Part shown: positions 11,617 to 22,738 of the stretch, in pieces
Layout: the number at the start of each line of letters is the position of its first letter
Position numbering within the stretch: the stretch's first letter is position 1
Source: Lumnitzera littorea
Taxonomy: Eukaryota > Streptophyta > Magnoliopsida > Myrtales > Combretaceae
Assembly: GCA_024138015.1 (NCBI GenBank)
Contig: JAMXBB010000002.1
Coordinates: 52,442,193-52,506,192, forward strand
Direction of reading: 5' to 3'
Length of the DNA stretch: 64,000 bases
Program-made: the position numbers and the translations under genes
Notes under the pieces: model-generated
The model's input: only the letters and a program-made list of their open reading frames with translations
What the model was told of the DNA's origin: nothing
The model's database searches: none

Positions 11617-13490
11617 GATTATGCGTAGCAATCAGTATAATGTATGTTTTCTTTGCTGTTCCACCAACGGTGTCGTATAATAAGAGTTCCTGTTGTGATG
11701 CTTGTAATATAATAACGAAAGAACATTAGTGGATTATCGTTTGCTTTGCGGAAGCTACTCCATCGAAATTACCAATTTAAGTAAATTACAGTCATTCATG
11801 TTCTATAGAGATGCTTTCGACCATGGATTTCGACGCAAACAATTATGAAACCATCGGCTTCTATTATCACCTTCCACCGCCTCCTACTAGTTATCTTGGT
11901 TACTCTTTATTATGATCATAATGTTGATTATAACGCTTGTCACCAAACACATGTAGATGTTTGGTGTGTGCAAATAGTCAACAGTATTTGAAAATTGAAT
12001 AGTGAAAAGGAAGTCACCTCTTCATTAAACAAAGATGAACCCTTTTCTTCGGTCAAATAAAAGAAGATTTTATTTTATTTTATTTTTCTTTGCTGCTATA
12101 AGTAAAGAGGATTGAATTCAATCAAGAGAAGCAAGCTACAAAGGCTGGCACGAACGCTACAAATACAGTGGATTATTAGGAGAGAACAGGAAACTGTTTG
12201 ATAATTATTTATTAGAACCAACCAAACGAAGGATGATTTAAGCTATCACGAAAACCTTCAACTTCGAGTGAAACTTCTTTATGAATTATGATTTTTTTTT
12301 TTTTGCCATCATATGAATTATGATATTCAGTGTAGGCCAAATTCCATATAAATTAAAACATGAAATCAGTCAATAAAACCCGTACAAAAGCATATAATAG
12401 AGACAAACTCTGGAAAATAAGAAGACAATTCGTAAGTTAATTATTACCTAAATTAACATCTTATTTATTATGGATAGTCTTTCCTTCAATAATTCCTATG
12501 TATATATGTTATTTTCCATGGAGGATGTGGACCAGAGTAATAACATAAATATAGCAAAACTTTTTTTTTTTTTCTCGTTGATAAGGCAAGAGGAAAAACA
12601 AATGAAAACCAAACAAAAAAAAAAAACCATCTTTAGGGAGAAAAAAAAAAAAAACAACTAATATGCTTTGATTCTTCAACTCAAAATTAATAATACTTCA
12701 ACGGTTCACCTCTTCTCCATACTACAAGTGAAAGTGAAAGGACAAATTGTAAAAACTACCTTTTAAGCAACCCAAGCAAGACTTGCTATGCCCATGAAAA
12801 TCATTTCCCCTAATTCTATTAAAAAATCATTCCACTATTTGTTTACTAATAATAGCAAAATCACTAACATATAGCCAAAAAAAAAAAGCATTTTGACCCC
12901 AATGAAAGCATTCAAAAAATCCACTTCTAAAACTTTCATATAGGAACTTCTTGTTTTAGTAGAATCAAATTGGAAAAGTGCAAGTAAAATACATAGTAAC
13001 TTATTTTGAAGTCTCATGGAAATTTTCCTAAGAGGTAGGAATAATATGGCTTGCCTTTCTTGTGCTCCATTTCATTAAGTAAGGAAAAAAAAAAAAAGGC
13101 ATAAAAATATAGAATCCAAATATACATCATTGTCTATCACATACTTCTATTTCCCATTTAATCTAATACTTATTGTCTATGTCTAACGATTGTCTCTTTG
13201 AAGGGAGCATAGATTCTTTATTTTTTCAATTCTATGATCTATATGTATGAGTGTATCAATTTTCTATTAAATTAGGTATTTATTTCATTAAATGCCTTAG
13301 CACTTAGAAGAACCTTATGATTCTATATACAATATTTGCTTTAAGATCTCACCTTACAATAACTTTTGTCATCATCCCCTCTTCCTCTAGATTGCATTCA
13401 ATACTTTCACTTGATCACCCCCTTAAGCTTAAAGTAAGCAAAGAAAGTCAAGCTTCTAAGAGTAGACCAATCATTGAAATGATTAGGGTA
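11617..13490. other. 3' flank of GST and intergenic DNA
   Basis: The GST 3' region probably ends in the next 100-150 bp (AATAACGAAAG near 11,712 could serve in polyadenylation). A 30-codon ORF from the ATG at 11,833 has a PPPP stretch but no known family. Poly-T and poly-A tracts occur near 12,292, 12,560, 12,620-12,655 and 13,085. The ORFs at 12,470-12,661 and 12,835-13,017 are compositional. No RNA gene seen. Confidence 0.5.
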
Positions 13491-14080
13491 GTTTTCTTTT
13501 TTTTCCTTGTATGTGTAATATGCAATATTATATTAAGAGATAAGAGAAAAACAAGAGAACACTGTCGCTTGTACATAAAAGATGAAGAGTATACAACTTC
13601 TAGTCTAAAAGTAGCAACTTTACAAGGCAACATTAAAGGAGTTTTTCTTATCTTATACAACCCATGACTATTAGCATCATTTTTTAAATAAGAATAGACA
13701 AAAGGATGGCGGATAAACAAATTTCTTAGAGTTGCTTTCTCATGTATGCACCCAAACAATAAGGGAGTTAGCTACTGCATTGAGTTCCCTTAAGTATTAA
13801 GTCAATTTCTTACTTTTATAGATGTAAAAGCTAGACCTTACAAGCATGTAACACATTAAAGTATGGTACTATAACATTCATCTCTTTTTACAATAAAGCT
13901 ACTATTGATTTTGAGTTAGTACAAACATTGACATGTTTAAAACTTAAATCAAGGCTAGAAGTTATCCCCCAAAAGATATCCCAAAGCTCGATCGAAAAAA
14001 CATCCATTGAACTAAGTTTTTTTGCAAATCCAAACAAACCATTTGCCTATGTGTTCTCGAATAACACCTTTAACGGTAAC
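13491..14080 (-). mobile_element. LINE, 3' part: C-terminal RNase H half, 3' UTR and probable poly-A
   Basis: Read on the minus strand leftward from 14,080, the translation continues an RNase H domain. It shows KGVIREHIGKWFVW, then (after a frame change) ELWDIFWGITSSLDLSF, KHVNVCTNSKSIVALL and, near 13,770, LNAVANSLIVWVH. This matches the second half of the RNase H that ends many plant L1-type LINEs (GGVIRD, ELWA, DS, N.VADSLA). Stops and shifts show it is dead. A T-rich block at 13,491-13,504 (A-rich on the minus strand) may be the poly-A tail. The first half of the same domain lies beyond the inserted element A, at 20,452 onward. Confidence 0.75.
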
Positions 14081-14924
14081 TGTTGCGAACTGTAACCAAG
14101 AACAAACAAGGTCGGTCTTTGGATGGATCTAAGCTTGTAAAAAGCTTGAAAGAACTAATGGAAGAAAGTGTAAAAGGAATGAATGACGAATGAAAGATAA
14201 ACAAAACCTATGAACAGCTCCAAAGGATATGATGCACCAATGGAATCTTCGATGACTCACAACACAATTCGATATGACGCATGAATTGGTCCGATAAGAT
14301 TACTTATCACCTAGCTTTGCTCAAGGGTTAAGATAAAAGTGATGCTAAGTATAAACAAAATGTTTACACAAAGAAGAAAATACTCAAAGTGTATTAGTGA
14401 TAATCTGATTCTCACAGCTATAAGTACAAGAGTATTTATACTCATAAGTTAGGGTAACTTGCCTAAAAAGGAAAAGACAAAAAGGGCATTTCCTAAGGAA
14501 GTAAAGAACAAGATATAAAAGGATAAAAATGAATATATAAGAAAAACAATCATTGGTGCAATGGATTCTACACATAATACTGTATACATGGCGATGTTAC
14601 GTTGGTGAGGTTATTAGAAGATGTAGACTACGAACAGTTGGCTTATTCGAGCTAGGATAGCTTAGTCAGTCCAGACTTTTTCTTTCTCAACTTCTTGGCA
14701 AGGAAAATGTTGAGTAATTAGTCGGCTTAGGTGCAAGTGAGTAATCTTCAACTCAGCGTACTACAAAAAGATAGGCAATCATACGGCTCGACATGAAGGG
14801 TGACTCGGTAAGAAAGTACTCGGCCTCGGCAAGGGTTGGTTGGAATAGAAGGATTCGTTGTGCTAGTCCCTCTAATCCTTGGGCTTGGCTATAGGTTAGA
14901 GGCTCGGTGGCTTGATTCCCATCA
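14081..14924 (-). repeat. 3' LTR of element A (844 bp)
   Basis: On the plus strand it starts TGTTGCGAAC and ends TTCCCATCA; on its own strand it therefore begins TGATGGGAAT and ends GTTCGCAACA, with the standard TG...CA. A TATAAATA box (minus) lies at 14,433-14,440, which places the U3/R boundary about 30 bp to the left. The first ~170 bp of the LTR on the coding strand carry the C-terminal end of the integrase ORF. Confidence 0.9.
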
Positions 14925-14970
14925 TTCCCTTTGAATTGTTTTGGATTTGGGATCAAATCCAAATGGTCTT
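14753..14970 (-). pseudogene. C-terminal tail of element A polyprotein crossing from the internal region into the 3' LTR
   Basis: The minus frame reads DLIPNPKQFKGNDGNQATEP and LTYSQAQGLEGLAQRILLFQ without a stop from the internal region through the polypurine tract and 170 bp into the LTR, ending at 14,753. The 5' LTR copy encodes the same tail (EPLTRSQA, stop, GLEGLAQQILLFQP), and element C has LTRTQARGLK at the equivalent place. Extension of the integrase C-terminus into the 3' LTR, ending in a TRSxAxxL-like motif, is a known feature of CRM-type chromoviruses (the CR motif). The match here is by eye and could also fit a related clade. Confidence 0.65.
14925..14934 (-). other. Polypurine tract of element A
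   Basis: On the minus strand TCAAAGGGAA abuts the 3' LTR (TGATGGG...). A purine-rich string immediately 5' of the 3' LTR is the plus-strand primer site of LTR retrotransposons. Confidence 0.75.
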
Positions 14971-16190
14971 CGCTCAGTTCTTCGTCAGGGTGATAGGATT
15001 GAAGTTAACAATGTTGAAGGCGTCAGAAACCCTATAGCCCTCGGGCAATTCCAATCTGTAGGCATTATCATTGATCTTGGGAGGATTCTAAAAGGTCTTT
15101 CCACTCTTGTAGATAATTTGTTTCTCCTCTTATTCGGGAACCATTCCTTACTGAGGTGCAGTCATACTAAGTCTCCTAACTGAAATTGTTTAGCCATCAT
15201 ACCCTTAGTCTTTTCTCGCATTCTTCTAGCAGCTTGGTCAATGTACCGAGTGACCTTGTCGTATATGTGCTGAAGAGATTGTACTATGGTAGAGGCGTCA
15301 GGGTCCTCTTGCGCAGGTATTGGTACAGGGGTGTAGTTGAGGGGTAACTTGGGATTAAATCCATAGGCAACTTCAAAAGGAGTTTGCATAGTGGTGTCAT
15401 GTACTATTCAGTTGTAGATGAACTTAACTATTGGCAAGCAGACGTCTCAATTAGCCAAGTTCTTGCCTACTATAGCTTGGAGCAATGATCCCAAAGTGCG
15501 ATTAACTACTTATATTTGGCCGTTAGTTTAAAGGTGACATTAAGTATTGAAGAGTAATTTAGTCCCTAGCCGACGCCATAAGGTTCTCCAGAAATGGCTT
15601 AAGAACTTCAAGTTTCTATCAAAAACTGCACTTCTCAGTACCCTGTATATCCACACAATCTCTTGTAAGAAAAGATAAGTAATAGTCAAAGTATTGTTAG
15701 TCTTGGTGCAAGGCACTAAGTATGCCATCATGCTAAACCTATCTACAATAACCATTACAGAATCTCTACTTCGAGCAGTTTGCAGCAGTCTAAGAACAAA
15801 GTCTATGCTCAATTCAATCCATGGCCTCAATGGAAGAGGTAAAGGCATTGTTCTCCCTTACTCGGCTTAGCACATGGCTTTCTTGCGCACGGCATAGCTT
15901 TCAATAACTTGGTGTACATCTCTTCTCATCCTCAACCAAAAGAATCGGCTATTTAACAGTTCATATGTCTTCCTTTCTCCAAAATGTATGAAGAATCCTC
16001 TACTATAGGCTTCCCTAATTAACAACTCCCTTAGTAAACAATTTGGCACGCATAATCTTCTACCTCGGAACAAGTAGCCATCCTCCACGTGATACTCATC
16101 TACTGTCCTCCTATCAACACATTGCAAAATTATGGGTCCAAAGTGTGAATTCTTAGAGTACTGTTCTTTGATACTTGCAAACTTAAACAA
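14970..16190 (-). pseudogene. Element A integrase (broken)
   Basis: The N-terminal H2C2 region (16,190-15,867) keeps HFGERKTYELL and RMRRDVHQVI, but the CxxC that binds zinc has become YAVR. The catalytic core (15,848-15,540) keeps SIDF with the first Asp, IVDRF, VFDRN with the second Asp region and FLSHFWRTLWRRLGTKLL. The following CHPQTDG block has a stop and D-to-N. The C-terminal region (15,389-14,970) shows FEVAYGFNPKLPL, RRMREKTKGM and NDNAYRLELPEGY in shifted frames. Integrase inserts cDNA into chromosomes; this copy cannot be made intact. No chromodomain is visible after the C-terminal block. Confidence 0.85.
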
Positions 16191-17400
16191 TCTGGTCTGT
16201 AGTTCTAATAAAAGCGCATGCCTTCTCGAAAGAGCATTTACAACTATGTTGCTCTTTTCTTGCTTATATTTTATTACAAAATTGAATCCTTCAAGGAATT
16301 CACCCTATTTTGCTTATCGCTTCAACAACTTGGTCCAATTTTGGAGGTATCTCAACGATTCATGGTTAGTATATATGAAAAATTCTCTTGGTAGTAAATA
16401 ATACTGCCATACTTGCAGTGCTCAAATTAGTGCCAAAAGTTCTTTATCATATACAGAGTAATTCAACTAGGGTCCTCGGAACTTCTTGCTATAGAAGGCA
16501 ATTGGTTAGCCTTCCTGCATTAGGACAGTACCTATTCTAATGCTTAATGCATCGCATTCCATCTAAAAAATTTTGTTAAATTCAAGGAGTACTAACACCG
16601 CGGCAAAGGTTAATCTTTCTTTTATCTTGCCAAAGCTCTTCTCTTCCCTTTCTCCCCATTGGAAGTCTATGCTTTTCTTTGTTAGTTCGGTAAGTGGTGC
16701 AACGAGGGTGCTAAAATTCCTAATGAATCTTTTGTAAAACGAAGCCAGTTCGTGGAAATTTTTCACATTAGCACAAGTAGTAGGAATTGACTACTTAACA
16801 ATTGCTCGGATCTTCTCATCATCGACTCACAAGCCTCCTCCATTAACTACATAGTCCAAGAATACCACTTCCTCCTAGTAAAAGTAACACTTCTTTAAAT
16901 TGCTGAATAGTCTCTCGATACGAAAGATATCCAGGACTACTTTGAGATATTCACAGTGACTCAGCATATCAGCATTATAGACTAGGATGTCATCAAAGTA
17001 TACTATGACATACTTCCCTATGGGATGTCTCAGTACATGGATCATTAGCCTCATGAAAGTGCTCGGGGCATTTGATAAGCTAAAAGGTATGACCATCTAT
17101 TTGTAAAGTCCATGTCGAGTCTTGAATGTAGTCTTCCACTTGTCTCCTGGCCTCATGCGGATTTGATGGTAGCTAAATTTAAGATTAATCTTGCTGAAAA
17201 TGTTGGCTCTACTGAGTTCATCCAACATGCCTTCTAGCCTCAGGATCGAATACCTATATTTGATTGTAATCTTGTTGATAGCTCTGCTATCTACACACAT
17301 TTGCTAAGTTCCATCCTTCTTTGACATTAGAAGCGCTAGTACAGTGCAAGGGTTGCGACTTTCTCTAACATATCCTCTCTCAAGCAACTCATTGACTTGG
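16191..17400 (-). pseudogene. Element A reverse transcriptase and RNase H (broken)
   Basis: RT blocks on the minus strand: CVDSRAINKITIKYRY, FSKINLKFSYHQIRMRPGDK and TTFKTRHGLYK (17,300-17,097), then FSLSNAPSTFMRLM and the catalytic VYFDDILVYN (17,096-16,875), as expected for Ty3/gypsy RT. The connection and RNase H follow: HELASFYKRFIRNFSTLVAP with FQWGEREEKSF (16,766-16,563), EFFIYTNHESLRYLQN and FVIKYKQEKSNIVVNALSRR down to about 16,230. The usual VADALS of RNase H is VNALS. Stops interrupt every block, so the coding sequence is dead though easily recognised. Confidence 0.88.
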
Positions 17401-18000
17401 CGTTAGAGCTTAAAAGCTTATTTAGGATTCATCCGATAGGCTGGTTTATTCGGCAATGTGACATCAGGTACTAAGTCAATGTAGTCCTCTTTTCCTTGAG
17501 TTGGGGCCAACTCCTTAGGTAACTGTTTTGGGAATAGGTTGGTATATTCATCTAGCAACTCCTTGATTTCCTAGGGTAGCTCTCCTCACTCCTTCATTTC
17601 CAACAGTCGCCTGATCAACAAGAGGGTCGGCTCATCAACATTGATGGCCTCTTGGATCTTAGGTCTACTCATCATTAGAGCCTTCTTCAACCTGCAAGCA
17701 AGTTTTCTTTGTAACTTATTAACTTCTCTCGGCGACATCAGATTAAGCGTGATCTTCCGGTCATCCTTCTCGAACATGTATGTGTTCTTATAGCCATCAT
17801 ATATAACTTTCATATTAAACAACCACGGCCTACCTAGTAACATATGGGAAGCGTACATTGGCAGTACATTATAGAAAATCTGGTCAGAGTAGTTCCTTAT
17901 AGTGACTGACAGAAATATTTGCCAAATGACATGTAATGCTCCTTTCTCACTCAACTAGTACAACTTGTATAACCTCGGATGTACAACCTCGGATGTACAA
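17401..18000 (-). pseudogene. Element A protease region (broken)
   Basis: The frame at 17,954-17,586 reads NVLPMYASHMLLGRPWLFNM, matching the LxMDAxHxLLGRPW block just downstream of the retropepsin active site in plant gypsy elements (Asp replaced by Tyr here). It then gives KVIYDGYKNTYMFEKDDRKI and a basic linker toward RT. The DTG-type active-site triad should lie around 18,000-18,070, but I cannot read an intact one. Confidence 0.7.
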
Positions 18001-19431
18001 CAATCGGTAACTTTAGTTTTGAGATAAGATCGACTGATGCTACATTGGTGCAATGTGGGTGCATACCTGATGATTCACCTTACAAGTGGTATGGAACAAA
18101 TTCTTTCTTTACTCATCCTCTCATGAGGGTTCCACATTCATAGTACATCGGACAACCATGAGTAACTTGTCTAAGTCTTCAATAAACATGTTCTCTTCAA
18201 TCAGTTCCTTTTTAGCATTTTCTTTCTCGACAGGGAACTCCTCTTCCTTGGGTTCCTCATCCATACTCTCTACTTCTAGCTTCAAGATGTCTCCCTTGAT
18301 GACTATTGTTCTTTGGTTCGTGTATTGAGCAGCCATATGTCCGAACTTTTAGCACTTGAAACATTTGATCTACTTCGTCTTCCTTCCAAATCATTGTCCC
18401 TTCTCATAAGTTCAGATCGACAATTCATTGTTAGATAGACCTTTCTGCTTGGCTCGCACATCAACCTTTTTGCTTGGTTCGAACATCAACCTTTTTGCTT
18501 AGCTTGGTACTTAGTAGAGTTTGGTGACTTCCTTATCTGAGTCAGCTAGTTAGTGTTTTGGTCAGCACTCAGCCTTTTCTATGCCTCTCTACTCATTGGG
18601 CAATCTTAACAGCTTCATCTATTGTGGTGAATTGTTAAAGCTCCATAATGTCCTAAATATCACATCTTAGTCTAGTAACAAACCTTGACACAGTTTGAGT
18701 TGGTGGTTCTTCTACCTTATAACGGATCATGAGATTTGAAACTCTTGAACACACTCGTCAATAGTCCGGCTTCCTTATTTCAGCTCTTAAAGCTAGGTGA
18801 AAGTACCTTGAAGATAAGTTTCTGATATGAATCTATTTCTAAGTATTCTCTTCATCTCAAACCAAGTATTAATCTCTCGGTATCCCTCTTGTCTCCTCAT
18901 GGCTTGAAAATTCTTCTACTACATGGCGGCATATCTAGAGAACTTAACAACAACAGTTCTCATCTTCTCGTAATCCTCGTATTGATAAAAATCAAACATA
19001 CGCTCCACCTTCTTTTCCTACTCTAGATACTTATTAGTATTCCTAGATCCATTAAAACTTTGAATCTGAAGCTTCACATAGTCAAATGCTCTAGGGGCTT
19101 GTATGCGTTCTTCTTCGAAATACTCTGCCTCATCCTCTTTAACAAGCGCTCTTAGGTCTATTATTCACCCTATTTGCCTGCCTACTCCTCCACCTCGAAC
19201 GGGTCGAGTTGGGTTTTGACCTCTAAAAGGTTGAGCAACTTATGGGGTGTTTTGTGCAATTTTAGTAGGTTGGCAAAACAATGTATGAACAGCTCAAGTT
19301 AAGTCTACCAAGAGGTTAGCTATTTCATCAAGTCTCTCGTGAGTGCTTTTGGGAGTTCCTTGAGACTGTCATTTATGGTGGACAACTCCACTGTCATCGC
19401 TAGTATCAATATTCATACTTAGGTCTGTCAT
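18001..19431 (-). pseudogene. Element A gag (broken)
   Basis: The putative start Met codon is at 19,431-19,429 (MTDLSMNIDTSDDSGVV). A capsid-like middle section (VKLQIQSFNGSRNTNKYLE, 19,090-19,020) carries many stops. The zinc knuckle near 18,365-18,322 reads CFKC, a stop, KFGHMAAQY: the CCHC signature with its last Cys changed to Tyr. After it comes RTIVIKGDILKLEVES and an acidic stretch. Gag would form the particle that packages element RNA; this copy is not functional. Confidence 0.75.
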
Positions 19432-19581
19432 TTTTCCTCATAGATTTAAAACTCAGACAAACACATCAGGAAATTAATAGTTAAAACACAGCGTTCAAAT
19501 GAACATAGTGACTTACTCTGTTTCACACACACAAAATAGAATATAACAAAACTTCGAAAATACATGTCAACTTGAACAAAA

Positions 19582-19599
19582 ACCTCTGCTTTGATACCA
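19582..19599 (-). other. Primer binding site of element A (initiator tRNA-Met)
   Basis: Directly inside the 5' LTR, two bases away, the minus strand reads TGGTATCAAAGCAGAGGT. The 3' end of plant initiator tRNA-Met would pair with TGGTATCAGAGC..., so 11 of the first 12 bases agree. This is the normal PBS of many Ty3/gypsy and copia elements and fixes the element's orientation. Confidence 0.88.
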
Positions 19600-19602
19600 A
19601 GA

Positions 19603-20451
19603 TGTTGCGAACTATGACCAAGAATAGACAAAGTCAGTCGCTAGATGGATCTAAGCTTGCAGAAAGCTTGAAAGAACTAATGAAAGAAAGTGTGAAAGGA
19701 ATGAATGACGAATGAAAGGTAAGCAAAACCCATGAACAACTCCAAAGGATGTGACGTACCAATGGAATCTCTAAGGACTCATGATACAATTTAATATGAT
19801 GTACGAATCGGTCTGATGAGGTTACTCATTACTTAGCCTTGCTCAAGGGTTAGAATAAGAGTGATGCCAAGAGTAAACACGGTGTTTATGAAAGGAAGAA
19901 AATACTTAAAGTGTATTAGGGATAATTTGATTCCTATAGTTGCAAGTATAAAGGTATTTATACCCATAAGTTATGGCAATTTTCCTAAAAAGGAAAAAAC
20001 AAAAAGGGCATTTCTTAAGGAAGTAAAGAACAAGATATAAAAGGGTAAAAATGAATATACAAGAAAAACAATCATTGGTGCAATGGATTCTATACATGAT
20101 ACTGTATTCATGGTGATGCTATGTTGGTGAGGTTGTTAAAAGATGCGGATGAAAAGTACAAACAGCTGGCTTGTCTAAACAGGGATAGCTTAGTTAGTAT
20201 GGATACTCTCTTTCTCGGCTTCTTGATAAGGAAGATGCTGAGCAATTGGTCGGCTCAGCACAAGTGAGTAATCTTCAACTCGGCATACTATAAAAAGATG
20301 GGCAATCATACGGCTCTGCATGAAGGGAGACTTGACAAGGAAGTACTTAACCTCAATAGGGGTTGGCTGGAATAGAAGAATTTGTTGTGCTAGTCCCTCT
20401 AGTCCTCAAGCTTGGCTGCGGGTTAAAGGCTCGATAGCTTAATTCCCATCA
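19603..20451 (-). repeat. 5' LTR of element A (849 bp)
   Basis: Aligns along its whole length with 14,081-14,924, with frequent substitutions, mostly transitions by eye, so the insertion is old. The TATAAATA box (minus) lies at 19,955-19,962, at the same relative place as in the other LTR. Confidence 0.9.
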
Positions 20452-22738
20452 ATAGCTTATCCATTTATATTCAAAACTGAACCATTAGTATTTAGTTAGA
20501 CCAAACCAATACCAGGTGACTTCCAATTTATATATAAAATTACAAAAAGAAAATAATTTCCTATTGTTTTTCAAGTAAGCCTAATGTTCATATGCACTGG
20601 TTTAAATTGTTAAGCATAGATCTAGTGACAGTAGAGATTGTTGATGTAACAAAAAATTTCTATCTATCCAAATTTTCCAAAGCATTATCCTTAAAGAAAA
20701 TTGTTTAAGAGGGTATGAATGATAGTAATATTTTTGTGATACTAAACAATTTATTTTTAACCAATCAACAAAAGAAGGCCATGAATCTTGAAGTATAGAA
20801 GAACTGATTTGGTAACTAAATGTTAACCCTTTGATATTTGGACAAAAAGCAAAAGTATGTTGTATAGTCTCCTAAGGATCACCACATTTAGCACATTTTG
20901 GAGACATGACAATATTTCTTCTCCTCAACTCATCAAATCAAAAGTTTAACCTTTTGTAGAAACAAGGATTTCCAAATCCATGCCTAATCATTATTACAAT
21001 TTCTTGTAAGTCATCTTTGGCTTAGGGATTCATGAATATCTTTTAGTGAAGGATGAAAGCAGCTATACATGTGAAGAATTTCGTTATCATTTTCATATTG
21101 ATATAAGAATGGAGGACCGATTTTCTCCACGAGTAGGTTTGAATTAAGAAAGGAAATTTTGTCCTAATTCCAGTGACCAACAATTGAAAACAATTAGTGA
21201 GTCAATTTCTTGTGTTAGAGGACTACGAATGAAAGATCTTAAAGTGCCCACTTTACTCCAGCAATCACATTAGAAACTTGTCCGCTTTCCATTACCAATT
21301 AAAACAAAGTTTGAGCTTTCAAAAACCAAAGAAGCATAGAAAAAATCTCTTGCTATTGGGGATAAGGTAAGGGTTCTATTGTAAGTAAGAGCTTAGAAAA
21401 CTTTCTTGTATTTGAATTTTATAGGTTCTACCCATAGTACTTTCTTACTTTTGAGTTCAAAAAATCTTTTGAAGGAAGAGGCTTTGTTTTTAATTTCTAT
21501 GCAATCCAAGACCACCTTGTTCTTTTGGGGATGCTACTTAATGCTAATTCATCTAATTGGTTCTTTTGGTATTGTTGGCTCTAGACAAAATTTTAGACAA
21601 CTTGTGTTAGCTTGTGTATTACTTTTTTTTTGGCAATTGACATGCTTACATATAGTAGGAAGGTAGGGCCTCAGGTGTTGATCTAGCTAAAACTAAGATA
21701 TGTAGACTTCTGACCTGATAGTTTTTTCTACATTTTTTCAATGATGAAATTACAATCTTGGCTATTTAGTTGGAGTCCATTTGCTAGAGGATAACCTAAG
21801 TATTTTCTAAAGATGGATAACACCTTTATTCTAAGAAGGAATGCTAAAGAAGATCTTTGGTCATTTTTAATGTTTGATGAAAAGAGTACCCTTGGTTTGC
21901 TCTAGTTTATTTTTAGACCAAAAATGCTTCAAAAGTATTCTAAGGCTTTCAAGATAGTTTAGGCATTCTAGTTTTTCACTTTTGCACAAAGCGCCAAGTC
22001 ATCTGCAAACATAATATGGAAAGTTGCTAGAGTTGATCCTCTTAAGGAGAATAGCTTCCAATTTTCCAACTCTACTTCCTTTTCTATTAACTTGCTTAGG
22101 ACAATCATGCATAGAATGGATAAATAGGGGGGAGATTGGATCCCTTAATGGAATTCCCCTGCTAGGATAGAAAGAAGGAAGAGGACATCCATTCACAGGC
22201 ACTTCATAGGAAGAGGATGGAATGCAGCTCATTATAGGTTTTGTCCACCATTGAGGGAAATTCAAGGCTTTCATCATTTAAGCAATAAAATCCCATTCTA
22301 AGGAGTTAAAAGCCTTTTCTAAATTAATTTTCAGGATCATCCAACCTGATGTGCCTTTTTTTCTTATGGTAGGAGTGTAAGATCTCATTTATTAAGATAA
22401 TATTACCTAAAGCTTTTCTTCCAAGAACAAAACTGGACTATGCAAGGCAAATGATCGAGTCTGGGTAGGGCTTTAAATGGTAGAATAAGATCTTTGTGAC
22501 TACTTAGATTATGTTACACAATCCTATAGGCTTGAAATCCTTGACTTGACTAGCTTGGATGGATTTTAGTATAAGGCAAATAAGAGTTTGATTAAGACTT
22601 TTAGGAATTGCTTTTGATGAAAAAATTCAATTAGGGCCTCTACTGAGAGCCTTGAAAATCCTAAAGAGTTTTAAAGAATAAGGAGTGTAAGTCATCTTTC
22701 CTTATTGTCTTCCAAGTCCTAATTAAATTGAGAGCTTT
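20452..22738 (-). mobile_element. LINE, middle part: reverse transcriptase, zinc-binding RT tail and start of RNase H
   Basis: On the minus strand leftward from 22,738: IPKSLNQTLICLILKS, KDFKPIGLCNII, ILKINLEKAFNSLEWDFI (the DxxKAFD block with Asp to Asn), MMKALNFPQWW and GCPLPSFYPSRGIPLRDPIS (22,277-22,080). Next comes an intact FADD catalytic motif at about 22,009-21,998 (FHIMFADDLALCAKV). Further on, SPKCAKCGDP near 20,905 is the zf-RVT motif. LNTNGSVLNINGQA-like sequence at 20,500-20,455 is the start of an RNase H (LNxDGS), cut by element A. This order defines a plant L1-type LINE ORF2. Stops and frame changes throughout. Confidence 0.85.

Larger units (their letters stand above)
14081..20451 (-). 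mobile_element. Element A: complete but decayed Ty3/gypsy retrotransposon (chromovirus, CRM/Reina-like)
   Basis: Two alignable LTRs (14,081-14,924 and 19,603-20,451) bracket, in minus-strand order, a tRNA-iMet primer binding site, gag, protease, RT, RNase H, integrase and polypurine tract, 6.37 kb in all. The order PR-RT-RH-IN is Ty3/gypsy. The integrase style (FLSHFWRTLWRRLGTKLL) and the C-terminal NDNAYRLELPEGY block are those of CRM/Reina-type chromoviruses. Every domain has stops, frame changes or lost key residues, so the element is not autonomous. It sits inside the RNase H of a LINE. The flanking pentamers GTAAC (14,076-14,080) and ATAGC (20,452-20,456), on the minus strand GTTAC and GCTAT, differ only by two transitions and look like a decayed target duplication. 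Confidence 0.9.

Noticed and set aside
11833..11925. Short ORF with a PPPP stretch after the GST gene
   Set aside because: Thirty codons without known motif or gene context; insufficient support.
13317..13759. Overlapping ORFs on both strands near the LINE 3' end as host genes
   Set aside because: The minus-strand text fits the LINE 3' region, and the plus ORF is its shadow.
14941..15183. Plus-strand ORFs within element A (14,941-15,183, 16,132-16,401, 18,086-18,328)
   Set aside because: They are antisense shadows of the minus-strand polyprotein.
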